Of a stretch of 64,000 bases of DNA, positions 25,012 to 33,795 are shown in pieces. The translations under genes were made by a program, and so were the position numbers. Within the stretch, counting starts at the first letter, position 1; each line of letters starts with the position of its first letter. The DNA is taken from the NCBI GenBank assembly GCA_963792915.1, contig CAWBYD010000008.1, positions 682,001-746,000 on the forward strand. Direction: 5' to 3'. The notes beneath the pieces were generated by a model, which worked only from the letters and a program-made list of their open reading frames with translations, was not told the origin of the DNA and made no database searches. This stretch comes from Solirubrobacter sp963792915 (lineage in GTDB: Bacteria > Actinomycetota > Thermoleophilia > Solirubrobacterales > Solirubrobacteraceae).

Positions 25012-28000
25012 ATGCTGGTCCGCGTGTTCGTGACCCTCGCGGCGATGGTGACCGCGCTGGTGCTGGGGGCGGCGCCGGCGCTCGCGAGCAGCGTCGTCAA
25101 CCCGCAGCTCGACAACACCTCGCCGACGAACGCATCGCTCGCGCGGACGCAGTACATCCTCACTTTCAAGACGTCCGCGACCGGTGCGCTGGCGGGCTCG
25201 AACGCGCGCATCAACGTGACGTTTCCCAACGGCGAGGCGTTCACCGGGTTCGTCTCCGGCACCGTCTTCGACGTGACGAAGGCGCCGGCGACGGCGATCG
25301 GCTCGTGCACGATCCCCAGCGCGAGCACGCCGGCCAGCGCGTGCTCGCTGGCCGGCACGAACACGATCGCGGCGGGCGACAGCGTCCAGGTGGTGTTCCG
25401 CGGCATCACGAACCCCCGCGCGACCGGCACCGCCAACGCCGTCGGCGTCAGCACCACCGCCGACGCCGAGCCGGTGAACTCGGCGGGGTTCGCGGTCGTG
25501 GCGTCGCACGGGGTGAGCGCCGTGACGCTCGACAACACGTCGCCGACCGCGGCGGCGGGCGCGCGGACGCAGTACATCCTGAACTTCACCGCGTCGTCGA
25601 CCGGCGGGCTGTCGGCCGCCGCCAACAGCCAGATCAACGTCAGCTTCCCGAGCGGGACGACGTTCGACCAGTTCGTCTCGGGCACGGTGTTCGACGTGAC
25701 GAAGTCCGCGTCGACGGCGATCGGGTCGTGCACGATTCCCGCCAATCTCGCGAGCGCGTGCTCGCTGGCGGGGACGAACGCGATCGCCGCCGGCGACAAG
25801 GTCCAGGTCGTGTTCCGCGGCGTCACCAACGTCGACGCTCCCGCGGCGTACAGCGTGAGCGTGGACACGACGTCCGACAGCGGGTGCTCGGCCGGGTTCA
25901 CCGTCGTCGCGGCGCAGGCGGTGAGCGGCGTGACCCTGTCGAACACGTCGCCGTCGAACGCCGCGGGAGCGCGCACGCAGTACGTGCTGGACTTCGTCGC
26001 CTCCTCGACGGGCGGGATGTCGGCGGCGGCGAACAGCAAGATCGACGTCACGTTCCCGGCCGCGGCGACGTTCCCGGAGTTCGTCAGCGGGACGGTGTTC
26101 GACGTGACGGCGTCGCCGACGACCGCGATCGGCTCGTGCACCATCCCGGACAGCACGGGAAGCGCGTGCTCGCTCTCGGGCACGAACGCCGTCGCGCCCG
26201 GTCATCACGTCCAGGTGGTGTTCCGCGGCGTCACCAACCCGCCGACGCCGAGCACCGACTACACGGTGTCGGTCTCGACGACGTCCGACGGCGGGGGCGT
26301 GTCGAGCGCCTTCCAGGTGGTCAAGTCGGGGTCGGTGAGCGCGGTGACACTCGCCAACGCGTCGCCGTCGAACGCCGCGGGAGCGCGCACGCAGTACGTC
26401 CTGAACTTCACCGCGTCGGCGACCGGCGGGCTGTCGGCCGCGGCCAACAGCAAGATCAACGTCGTCTTCCCAACCGGCACGACGTTCCTGGAGTTCGTCA
26501 GCGGGACGATCTTCGACGTCTCGAGGTCGCCGACGACCGGCATCGGCTCGTGCACGATCCCCGCGAACTCCTCCAGCGCGTGCGCGCTGTCGGGGACCAA
26601 CGCGATCGCCGCCGGCGACCAGGTCCAGGTCGTGTTCCGCGCTGTCACGAACCCGGCCACCGCCGGCAGCTACGCGGTCGCGGTCTCGACGACGTCCGAC
26701 GGCGGGGCGATCTCGAACCAGTTCGACGTCGTCGCGCCGCATCCACTGAGCGCGGTGGCGCTGGCGAACGCGTCGCCGTCGTCGGCCGCCGGCGCGCGGA
26801 CGCGCTACGTCGTCAACCTCACGACGTCGTCCACCGGCGGGCTGTCGGCGGCGGCCAACAGCAAGCTCTACGTCGGCTTTCCGGCCGGGACGACGTTCAA
26901 CGGGTTCGTGAACGGGACGGTGTACGACCTGACCAAGTCGCCGACGCTCGCGATCGGGTCGTGCACGATCCCGGCGAGCCTGGCCAGCGCGTGCACGCTC
27001 TCCGGGATCAACGAGACCGCCGCGGGCGACGCGCTGCAGATCGTGTTCAGCGGCGTCACGAACCCCGGCACGGTCGGCGGCTACACGGCCTCGGTGTCGA
27101 CGACGTCGGACCCGCAGACGGTCGCGTCCTCGACGTTCGGCGTCGACCCCGCGCACACCGTGTCGGGCCTCGCGTTGAGCGTCGGCACGACGGCGCCCTC
27201 GACCGCGACGCCGTACACGGTCACGTTCGCGACCTCATCCTCCGGCGCGCTGTCGTCCGCCGCCAACAGCGCGATCATCCTGAGCTTCCCGGCCGGGACG
27301 GGGTTCACCTCGCTCACGTCCGCGCCGGTCACCGTCGGCGCCACGACGGTCGGCTCGTGCAACGACACCGCGCCGCTGGTCGTCACCTGCACGCTGCTCG
27401 GCGGGCAGTCGATCGCGGCCGGCGCCGGCGTGAAGGTCACGCTCAACACGGTCACGAACCCGCCGGGCACGGGCTCGCCGGCGGTCCAGCTGTCGACGAC
27501 GTCGGAATCCGCAGGGCGTGAGCGCGTCGCCGTTCGGCCCGGACACGACGATCGACTCGGGCCCGGCCGGGCCGACGAACGACGCGACCCCGACGTTCGC
27601 GTTCTCGAGCGCGTCGGGAGTCGCGTTCCAATGCCGGGTCGACGGCGCGGCGTTCGCGGGCTGCACGTCGCCGTTCACGAGCGCGCCGCTGGCCGACGGC
27701 CCGCACACGTTCGACGTGCGGGCGCTCGACGCGACCGGGGCCGCGGACCAGACGCCGGCGAGCCGCAGCTTCACCGTGGACACGAGCGCGCCCGCCGTCA
27801 CGATCGACTCGGGTCCCTCCGGCGTCACGGACACGCCCGCCCCCGTGTTCGCGTGGTCGAGCGCGCCCGGGACGACGTTCAGCTGCCGCATCGACGGCGG
27901 CGACTTCACGCCCTGCACGTCGCCGTATACCGCTCCGCCGCTGGGTCCGGGGCCGCACACGTTCGAGCTGCGCGCGGTCGACGCCGCCGGGAACGCCGGC

Positions 28001-28627
28001 AGCGCGTCGCGTTCGTTCACGGTCGCGACGCCGCAGCCGCAGCCGTCGCCCTCGCCCTCGCCCTCGCCCACGCCGAGCGCGACGCCGGCTCCGACCCCCG
28101 CGCCCCCGGTGTTCCACTCGTCCGTGGTGGTGACGCCGGTCAGCGGCACGATCCGCATCAAGAAGCCGGGCAGCAACGACTTCGTCGACCTGCCGGCCGG
28201 GGCGAACGTCCCGCTCGGCAGCACGCTCGACACCAAGCAGGGCGTGATCACGCTGGCCGCGGTCCCCAAGCCCGGCGCGCCGCCGCAGACCGCGCGCTTC
28301 TACGACGGCATCTTCACGGTCACCCAGACGGGCGCGACGACCGACCTGACGCTCGTCGAGGCGCTCGCGCCGTGCGCCCGGCGCTCCGCCTCCGCCGCGG
28401 CCGCCAAGCCCAAGAAGCGCAAGCTGTGGGGTGACGGGAGCGGCAGCTTCCGCACCGTCGGCCGCTACAGCGCGGCGACCGTGCGCGGGACCACGTGGCT
28501 GGTCACCGACTCCTGCCAGGGCACGCTGACGCAGGTCCGGCGCGGGGTGGTCGCGGTGCGCGACAACGTGCGCGGCAGAACGATCACGCTGCGCGCGGGC
28601 AAGCACTACCTCGCGCGCCCGCGCTAG
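25012..28627 (+). CDS. Large secreted repeat protein with Ig-like and FecR-like modules (one apparent frameshift)
   Basis: About 1204 residues if one extra base is removed (total 3616 bp = 3n+1). Signal peptide to about residue 26 (ALVLGAAPALAS). Then six tandem ~138-residue repeats, two ~90-residue Ig-like repeats (DTTIDSGPAGPT; VTIDSGPSGVTD) with paired cysteines, a PSPSPSPTPS linker, and a C-terminal FecR-like domain (VVVTPVSGTIRIKKPGS to TITLRAGKHY). The frame breaks at 27514-27516: GCAGGGCGTG would be in frame as GCAGGCGTG, giving TSESAGVSASPFGPD. Likely an extracellular or surface protein. It shares a CTAG stop with the convergent LacI gene. Confidence 0.75.
25108..27510 (+). repeat. 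Six tandem ~410-bp coding repeats
   Basis: Repeat units begin near 25111, 25531, 25939, 26353, 26764 and 27181, a period of about 408-420 bp. Each encodes the order xxNxSPSxAxGARTQYxL..STGGLSAAANS..I.V.FP.GT.F..FVSGT.FDVT..P...IGSCTIP...ACxLSGTNAIAAGDxVQVVFRGVTNP (shown as a pattern). The first and last units are the most divergent, as usual in tandemly amplified domains. Confidence 0.9.
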
Positions 28628-29628
28628 CGCTCGCCCGAGCCGCGGGCCAGCAGCCGCGTGGGGAGGACGACGCGGCGGGGCGGGCCGGCGTCGCCGCCCA
28701 GCCGGGCGAACAGCAGCTCGGCGGCGGTGCGCCCGAGCGCGCCCGGATCCTGAGCGACCACGCTGACGCCGACGTAGTCGCCGAGCGGCACGTCGTCGAA
28801 GCCCACCAGCGCGACCGGGCTGCCCGCGCCGAGCGCGCGCAACGCGCCCATCGTGAGGTCGTTCTGCGCGCACAGCAGCGCGGTCGGCGGGTCTGCGAGC
28901 GCGAGTAGCTCGCGCGCGGCCCGCTCGGCCGCCTCGCTGCCGTCGACGTCCATGCGGACCAGCGCGGGGTCGGCGTCGGCGCCGACGGCGCCGGCGAACC
29001 CGGCGAGCCGCTCCGCCGCCGTGTACATGCGGGGGCGGTCGCCGAGGTAGCCGATCCGGCGATGCCCGGCGGTCTGCAGATGGTGCACGGCAGCGCGCGT
29101 GCCGCCCGCGTTGTCGCTCAGCACCGCGTCGGCGACCAGCCGGCGGGGCGGGCGGTCGACGAACACGACCGCGGTCCCCGCGCGGCGCTCGCGCTCCAGA
29201 TAGCGCTGGTCGTCGCCGGCGGGCACGACGATCAGCCCGTCGACGCCGTGCGCGCCGAAGGACTGCGCCAGCGCCCGCTCGCGCTCGGGGTCGTCGTCGG
29301 AGCTGCCCGCGAACAGCAGCACGTCGCGCGCGCGGGCCACGTCCTCGATCCCGCGGTGCAGGGCCGAGAAGAACGGGTTGGCGACGTCCTCGAGGATCAG
29401 GCCGACGCTCGCCGACGCGCGGTCGGCGCGGCGCAGGCCGGCCGCCTGGACGTCGCGGCGGTAGCCGAGCCGCTCCACCGCCTCCTGCACGCGCGCGGCG
29501 AGCGCCTCGTCCACCTGCGGGCTGGCGTTGATGACGCGCGAGACCGTGGCGAGGCTGACGCCGGCCAGCGCCGCGACGTCCTTCATCGTGGGGCGGCGCG
29601 AGCGGCGCTGGGTGGCGCCGCTCGCCAT
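28624..29628 (-). CDS. LacI-family transcriptional regulator
   Basis: 334 residues. HTH: TMKDVAALAGVSLATVSRVINASPQVDEALAARV; periplasmic-binding-protein-like effector domain with VGLILEDVANPFFSALHRGIED and DGLIVVPAG. It is 5 bp downstream of the transporter ATPase gene and so is the last gene of the sugar ABC operon, presumably controlling it or a linked function. It carries an Arg-rich start (RRSRRPT). The stop shares the palindromic CTAG with the convergent repeat-protein gene. Confidence 0.92.
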   Translation of the reverse strand: MASGATQRRSRRPTMKDVAALAGVSLATVSRVINASPQVDEALAARVQEAVERLGYRRDVQAAGLRRADRASASVGLILEDVANPFFSALHRGIEDVARARDVLLFAGSSDDDPERERALAQSFGAHGVDGLIVVPAGDDQRYLERERRAGTAVVFVDRPPRRLVADAVLSDNAGGTRAAVHHLQTAGHRRIGYLGDRPRMYTAAERLAGFAGAVGADADPALVRMDVDGSEAAERAARELLALADPPTALLCAQNDLTMGALRALGAGSPVALVGFDDVPLGDYVGVSVVAQDPGALGRTAAELLFARLGGDAGPPRRVVLPTRLLARGSGER

Positions 29629-29633
29629 GAGCG

Positions 29634-30452
29634 TCAGGCCTCCGGCGGCGCCGGGGCCGAGCCGTTGTGCTTGTCGGGATGCTCGAGGTCGTGCACGACG
29701 GCGCCGGTCATGATCCCGACGACCTCGTGCATGGTGTGCGTCTTGGGGGTCACCACCGCCGCGCGCTTGCCGAGGCGGTGGATGTGGATCCGGTCCGCGA
29801 CCTCGAAGACGTGCGGCATGTTGTGGCTGATCAGGATCACCGGCAGGCCGTGATCGCGCACGCGCCGGATCAGCTCCAGCACCTGCCCCGACTCGCGCAC
29901 GCCGAGCGCGGCGGTCGGCTCATCCATGATCACGAGCTTCCTGGCCCACGCCGCGGCGCGGGCCACCGCCACGCCCTGGCGCTGGCCGCCCGAGAGCGTC
30001 TCGACCGCCTGGCTCATCGAGCGGATGCCGATCTGCAGCCGCTGCATGTGCTCGGCCGCCTGACGCTTCATGTCCTGCTTGTCGACCATCCGCAGCACGC
30101 TGCCGAGCGGCCCCTTGCGGCGCTGCTCGCGGCCGAGGAACAGGTTGGTCGCGATGTCGAGCGCGGGCGCCACCGCGAGGTCCTGATAGACGGTCTCGAT
30201 GCCGGCCGCGCGCGCGTCCAGCGGCGAGCGGAAGTTCGCCGGCTTGCCGTCGAGCAGGATCTCGCCGCTGTCGGGGATCGTCGCCCCCGAGAGCACCTTG
30301 ATGAGGCTCGACTTGCCGGCGCCGTTGTCGCCGATCACCGCGAGGATCTCGCCCGGGTAGAGCTCGAAGTCCGCGCCGTCGATCGCGGTCACGTGGCCGT
30401 AGCGCTTGACCAGGCCCTTGGCCTGCAGGATCGGGGTCCGCGTCTCGGTCAT
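29634..30452 (-). CDS. Sugar ABC transporter ATP-binding protein (single ATPase domain, FrcA-like)
   Basis: 272 residues with one ABC cassette: Walker A GDNGAGKSS (about 41-49), Q-loop in ETVYQDLA, signature ETLSGGQRQG (about 151-160), Walker B LVIMDEPTAALG and H-loop ISHNM. Most carbohydrate ATPases of this class are fused doubles (RbsA, XylG); a single domain is the FrcA arrangement, and a homodimer is expected. It energises import with the permease and binding protein encoded upstream. Start chosen at ATG 30452; the ORF could extend further but the permease stop is 3 bp away. Confidence 0.93.
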   Translation of the reverse strand: MTETRTPILQAKGLVKRYGHVTAIDGADFELYPGEILAVIGDNGAGKSSLIKVLSGATIPDSGEILLDGKPANFRSPLDARAAGIETVYQDLAVAPALDIATNLFLGREQRRKGPLGSVLRMVDKQDMKRQAAEHMQRLQIGIRSMSQAVETLSGGQRQGVAVARAAAWARKLVIMDEPTAALGVRESGQVLELIRRVRDHGLPVILISHNMPHVFEVADRIHIHRLGKRAAVVTPKTHTMHEVVGIMTGAVVHDLEHPDKHNGSAPAPPEA

Positions 30453-30454
30453 CG

Positions 30455-31474
30455 TCACTTCGACCGCCTCCTCGCGAGCTGGTCGACCGACACCGCGAGG
30501 ATGACCAGGATGCCGGTGATCAGCGTCTGGTAGATCGACGCCACGCCCATCAGCACCAGGCCGTTGCGGAGCACGCCCACGATCAGCGCGCCGATCAGCG
30601 TGCCGACGAGGGTGCCGCGCCCGCCGAACAGCGAGGTGCCGCCCAGCACGACCGCGGTGATCGCGTCGAGGTTCTCGGTCACGCCGGCGTTGGGGTCGCC
30701 GACGCCGGTACGCGAGATCAGCAGCAGCGCCGCGACGCCGTAGATCAGGCCGGCCGCCGCGTACACGGTCAGCAGCTGGCGCTTGACGTTGATGCCCATC
30801 AGGCGCGTGGCCTCGGGGTTGTCGCCGATCGCGTAGACGCGGCGGCCCCAGGTGGTTTGGGTCGCCACGAACCATGCCCCGACGAACAACAGCAGGCACA
30901 GGATCGAGCCGTAGGTGATCGCCGTCGAGCCGATCGTGAAGCTGTTGCCGAGCTTGTTCATGATGCTCGGCAGGTTCGCGATCGTTTCGTCCTTGGAGTA
31001 GATGTGCGTCAGCGCGAGCGCGATGTTGTACGTGCCCAGCGTGACGATGAACGGCGGTAGCCCGAGCGAGGTGACGAGCGCGCCGTTGAGCACGCCGAAC
31101 GCGCACGTGACGACGAGCCCGAGCACGATCGCCAGCACCGGTGGCACGCCGCTGTTGACGGCGAGCTTGGTCATCACGATCCCGCCCAGCGCCATCACGG
31201 TGCCGCACGAGAGGTCGATGCCGGCGGTCAGGATGATGAACGTCTGGCCGATCGCCAGCGTGCCGATCACCATCACCTGCTGGAAGATCAGCGAGAAGTT
31301 CTGGCCGGTCAGGAACCGGTCGCTCTGCGTCGTGAAGAACAGGCAGACGATGATCAGCGCGAGCAGCGGGCCGAGCTGGGCCAGCCGCTCACCGGTGAAC
31401 AGCCCGGTCTTCTCTTCGTCGGGGGTGGACGGCGGGGCCAGGTGCCCCGCCGATTGGACTTCGGTCTGCGACAT
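30455..31474 (-). CDS. Sugar ABC transporter permease (RbsC/FrcC family)
   Basis: 339 residues, BPD_transp_2 family. About nine hydrophobic helices beginning LLALIIVCLFFTTQSDRFL, then the conserved IGTLAIGQTFIILTAGIDLSCGTVMALGGI, GLPPFIVTLGTYNIALALTHI, and NPEATRLMGINV (the EAA-like coupling loop) followed by GGTSLFGGRGTLVGTLIGALIVGVLRNGL. It forms the membrane channel as a homodimer. It is 2 bp from the ATPase gene and 3 bp from the binding-protein gene, so the operon is compact. Confidence 0.95.
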   Translation of the reverse strand: MSQTEVQSAGHLAPPSTPDEEKTGLFTGERLAQLGPLLALIIVCLFFTTQSDRFLTGQNFSLIFQQVMVIGTLAIGQTFIILTAGIDLSCGTVMALGGIVMTKLAVNSGVPPVLAIVLGLVVTCAFGVLNGALVTSLGLPPFIVTLGTYNIALALTHIYSKDETIANLPSIMNKLGNSFTIGSTAITYGSILCLLLFVGAWFVATQTTWGRRVYAIGDNPEATRLMGINVKRQLLTVYAAAGLIYGVAALLLISRTGVGDPNAGVTENLDAITAVVLGGTSLFGGRGTLVGTLIGALIVGVLRNGLVLMGVASIYQTLITGILVILAVSVDQLARRRSK

Positions 31475-31477
31475 CGT

Positions 31478-32497
31478 CTAGCCCCAGCAGTTGGCCTGGC
31501 CGAACTTGGAGTCCTTCGACGCCACACCGGTCTGCGGGTCGTCGGTGATCAGGTTCACGCCCGTGTCCGTGTAGCCGGACGGCTTCTGGCCCTTGGCGAT
31601 CGCCTCGACGCCGAGCTTGGCCATGTTCTGCGGATACTGCTGCGAGGTGGCCGAGATGACCCCCGGGATGATGCCGTTCTTGATCGCCGTGCAGCCGCCG
31701 TCGACCGAGACGATCAGCACGCCCTTCTCCTTGCCGGCGTCCTGGAGCGCCTTGTAGGCGCCGAACGCCGACGGCTCGTTGATCGTGTAGACGAGGTTGA
31801 TCCCGGAGTCCTTCTGGAGCAGGTTCTCCATCGCGGCCTGGGCCTTGGTCTGGTCGCCCTCGCCGGGGGCCTCGCCGACGATCTGCGGGTCGCCCTCCTT
31901 GATGCCGAAGCCCTTCAGGAAGCCGTTGTGGCGCAGCACGCCGACCGAGATGCCCGGCGCGAGGTCGATCATCGCGATCTTCGCCGGCTTGCCCGCCATC
32001 TTCGCCTTCGCCCACGAGCCGATCAGCTCGCCGGCCTTCAGGTTGTCGGTCGCGAACAGCGCGTTGGCGGCGTCCTGGGGCTCGGTCGGCGTGTCGAGCG
32101 CGATCACCGTCACGCCGGCGGCGCGCGCCTTCTGGATCGCGGGCACGATCGCCTTGGAGTCCGCGGGCGTGATCAGGATGCCCTTGGCGCCTCGCGTGAC
32201 CATGTTCTCCATCGCCGTGATCTGGCTCTGCACGTCGGTGTCCGTCTTGCCCGACGCCGTCGTGAGCTCCGCGTTGTTCGCGGCGGCCGCCTTCTGCGCG
32301 GCCTCCTTCATCTTCACGAAGAACGGGTTGGACTCCGTCTTCGTGATCAGCCCGATGATGACCTTGCTGCCGCCGCCACCGCCGCCCGCCGAACTGCTCG
32401 AGCTGTCACTGCCGCACGCCGCCGCGCCGAGCGCGAGCGCCGCCGTGGCCACACCCACCGCGAGCGTCCGCCCGCGCAGGAATCGACCGTTGGTCAT
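31478..32497 (-). CDS. Sugar ABC transporter substrate-binding lipoprotein
   Basis: 339 residues. Lipoprotein signal with Cys28 in LGAAACGS, a Ser/Gly-rich linker, then a type I periplasmic-binding fold: IIGLITKTESNPFFVKMKEAAQKAA, ITAMENMVTRGAKGILITPADS, ATDNLKAGELIGSWAKAKM, TINEPSAFGAYKAL and VSVDGGCTAIKNGII. This group (RbsB/FrcB/IbpA) binds monosaccharides or inositols. A strong AGGAGGAGAG Shine-Dalgarno lies just upstream. The shared operator with the inositol catabolic operon makes myo-inositol the likeliest ligand, which is inference. Confidence 0.94.
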   Translation of the reverse strand: MTNGRFLRGRTLAVGVATAALALGAAACGSDSSSSSAGGGGGGSKVIIGLITKTESNPFFVKMKEAAQKAAAANNAELTTASGKTDTDVQSQITAMENMVTRGAKGILITPADSKAIVPAIQKARAAGVTVIALDTPTEPQDAANALFATDNLKAGELIGSWAKAKMAGKPAKIAMIDLAPGISVGVLRHNGFLKGFGIKEGDPQIVGEAPGEGDQTKAQAAMENLLQKDSGINLVYTINEPSAFGAYKALQDAGKEKGVLIVSVDGGCTAIKNGIIPGVISATSQQYPQNMAKLGVEAIAKGQKPSGYTDTGVNLITDDPQTGVASKDSKFGQANCWG

Positions 32498-32601
32498 AGA
32501 CCTCTCCTCCTTCCAGCCGCCGCCGGACCCACCGGCCCGACGACATGGTTCCAGCGGACTGCTGCTCCCTCAAGCCTTGCCCGCCTACTTGCCAGCCAAA
32601 G

Positions 32602-32619
32602 TCTGCAATGCTTTGCAGA
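32602..32619. promoter_or_regulatory. LacI-type operator, copy 1
   Basis: TCTGCAA-TGCT-TTGCAGA is a perfect inverted repeat of 7-bp arms. It sits 9 bp downstream of the -10 of the transporter promoter on the minus strand. Its core TGCAA-N4-TTGCA recurs, with the same spacing, before the inositol operon at 33760-33773. Confidence 0.8.
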
Positions 32620-32628
32620 TGGTCGGGA

Positions 32629-32657
32629 ACTGTAGGCACTAGAGAAAACGTTGTCAA
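32629..32657 (-). promoter_or_regulatory. Promoter of the sugar ABC operon
   Basis: On the minus strand a perfect TTGACA (32657-32652) is followed after exactly 17 bp by TACAGT (32634-32629). The predicted start near 32622 leaves a leader of about 125 nt that begins with the operator. The -35 overlaps the TTG start of the divergent LacI gene. Confidence 0.75.
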
Positions 32658-33679
32658 GCCCTTTTCGCACGACTTTGTCGGACGTGGCCCGGGAGGCCGG
32701 GGTGTCGCCTGCGACGGTCTCCCGCGCGCTCGCCAACAGCCCACTGGTCAACGAGCGCACACGCCAGCGCGTGTGGGACGTGGCAGAGCGGCTGCGCTTC
32801 ACGCCCAACCGGCTCGCGAGCTCGCTGCGGCGGGGCGCGACCCTGGCCGTGGGCATGGTCGTGCCCGACGTCGCCACGCGCTTCTACGCCGCCGCGCTCA
32901 AGGGCGTCCAGGACGTCATCCAGGACGCCGGCTACCACGTGCTGGTGGTCAACACCGAGCGCGACGCCCTCCGTGAGCGGGCCGCACTGGACAGCCTGCG
33001 CGCCCATCAGGTCGACGGCCTCATCGTCGCCACATCCGGAGGGTACGTCGACATGGGGGTGCCCGCGGTCTTCTTCGACAACGTCCCCGTGGACGTCCAC
33101 GCCCCCGCGATCCTGCTGGACAACGCGGGTGGCGTGATGCAGCTGGTCGAGCACGTCGCGCGCGTGCACGGACACGGTCGGATCGCTTACATCGGGCCGC
33201 CTGACACGGTCGGCACGGGCGCCCCGGGCGGCCCGCACGGCGCCGGCCGCGAGCGGCTCGAGGCCTTCCGGGCGGCGGTCGGGCGCTGCGGCCTCGCGCT
33301 GCCGCCGGAGTACGTGCGGCTCGGCCCGCACGCCGACTGGGATGCCAGCGGGCAGCGGCTGGCGGCGGAGCTGCTCGCGCTCGCCGAGCCGCCGACGGCG
33401 ATCGTGGCGGGCGCCGACCTGTTCGCGGTCGGCGCGCTGCGCGGCGCGCGGGCGGCCGGCCGCGCCGTGCCGGGCGACGTCGCGCTGGTCTCCTTCGACG
33501 AGCCCGAGTTCGCCGACCTGCTGGAGCCGTCGGTCACCGCGCTCGACCGGCACGATCGCCAGCTCGGGCGGCGTGCCGCGGAGCTGCTGCTCGACGCGCT
33601 GCGCGGGGGCATGAGCGCGGAGATCGCGCGCGTGCCGCTCGCGCTCACGGCACGCCGCTCGTGCGGCTGCGGCGCCTGA
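32651..33679 (+). CDS. LacI-family regulator of inositol transport/catabolism
   Basis: 342 residues. HTH LSDVAREAGVSPATVSRALANSPLVNERTRQRV, hinge helix RFTPNRLASSLRRG, and sugar-binding domain (VGMVVPDVATRFYAAALKGVQDV; VDGLIVATSG; IVAGADLFAVGALRGA). The TTG at 32651 gives an N-terminus of 8 residues before the HTH, normal for the family; no Shine-Dalgarno is seen. Divergent from the transporter and immediately upstream of the catabolic operon, it is the best candidate to bind the TGCAA-N4-TTGCA sites flanking it. Confidence 0.92.
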   Translation: MSSPFRTTLSDVAREAGVSPATVSRALANSPLVNERTRQRVWDVAERLRFTPNRLASSLRRGATLAVGMVVPDVATRFYAAALKGVQDVIQDAGYHVLVVNTERDALRERAALDSLRAHQVDGLIVATSGGYVDMGVPAVFFDNVPVDVHAPAILLDNAGGVMQLVEHVARVHGHGRIAYIGPPDTVGTGAPGGPHGAGRERLEAFRAAVGRCGLALPPEYVRLGPHADWDASGQRLAAELLALAEPPTAIVAGADLFAVGALRGARAAGRAVPGDVALVSFDEPEFADLLEPSVTALDRHDRQLGRRAAELLLDALRGGMSAEIARVPLALTARRSCGCGA

Positions 33680-33704
33680 GCGCTCCGTCCCGGTGCGCCG
33701 TGTG

Positions 33705-33718
33705 CCCCCGTTCGGGGG
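33705..33718 (+). terminator. Short GC hairpin after the LacI gene
   Basis: CCCCC-GTTC-GGGGG, 26 bp after the lacI stop, directly followed by the inositol operon -35. Short and without a U-tract, so only a weak terminator. Confidence 0.35.
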
Positions 33719-33719
33719 G

Positions 33720-33748
33720 TTGACACCTCCCGCACCTCGTGAGAACCT
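33720..33748 (+). promoter_or_regulatory. Promoter of the inositol operon
   Basis: TTGACA at 33720-33725 is a perfect -35. At 17 bp lies GAACCT (33743-33748), which keeps only the two most conserved -10 positions (A2, T6). The operator at 33759 begins 10 bp further, the same geometry as at the transporter promoter. Confidence 0.55.
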
Positions 33749-33758
33749 TTCGCGCGGG

Positions 33759-33774
33759 TTGCAAACCTTTGCAA
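33759..33774. promoter_or_regulatory. LacI-type operator, copy 2
   Basis: TTGCAAA-CC-TTTGCAA, a perfect inverted repeat, shares TGCAA-N4-TTGCA with the site at 32602-32619, including CT at the last two spacer positions. It ends 8 bp before the GGAGGAG of the first inositol-operon gene. Confidence 0.8.
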
Positions 33775-33795
33775 GAAGTGTCGGAGGAGAACGTC

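Noticed and set aside
23209..27156. A 1315-codon open frame on the minus strand opposite the repeat protein
   Set aside because: It is Arg/Asp/Gly-rich, repeats with the period of the plus-strand gene and crosses two real genes. High-GC third-position bias makes such antisense frames common.
25111..27500. Possible CRISPR-like repetition
   Set aside because: The repeats are ~410-bp coding units diverged at wobble positions, not short direct repeats with unique spacers.
33739..33795. Upstream ATG start for the first inositol-operon dehydrogenase
   Set aside because: It would place the promoter -10 and operator inside the coding region; the TTG at 33796 has a well-spaced GGAGGAG and directly precedes the conserved N-terminus.
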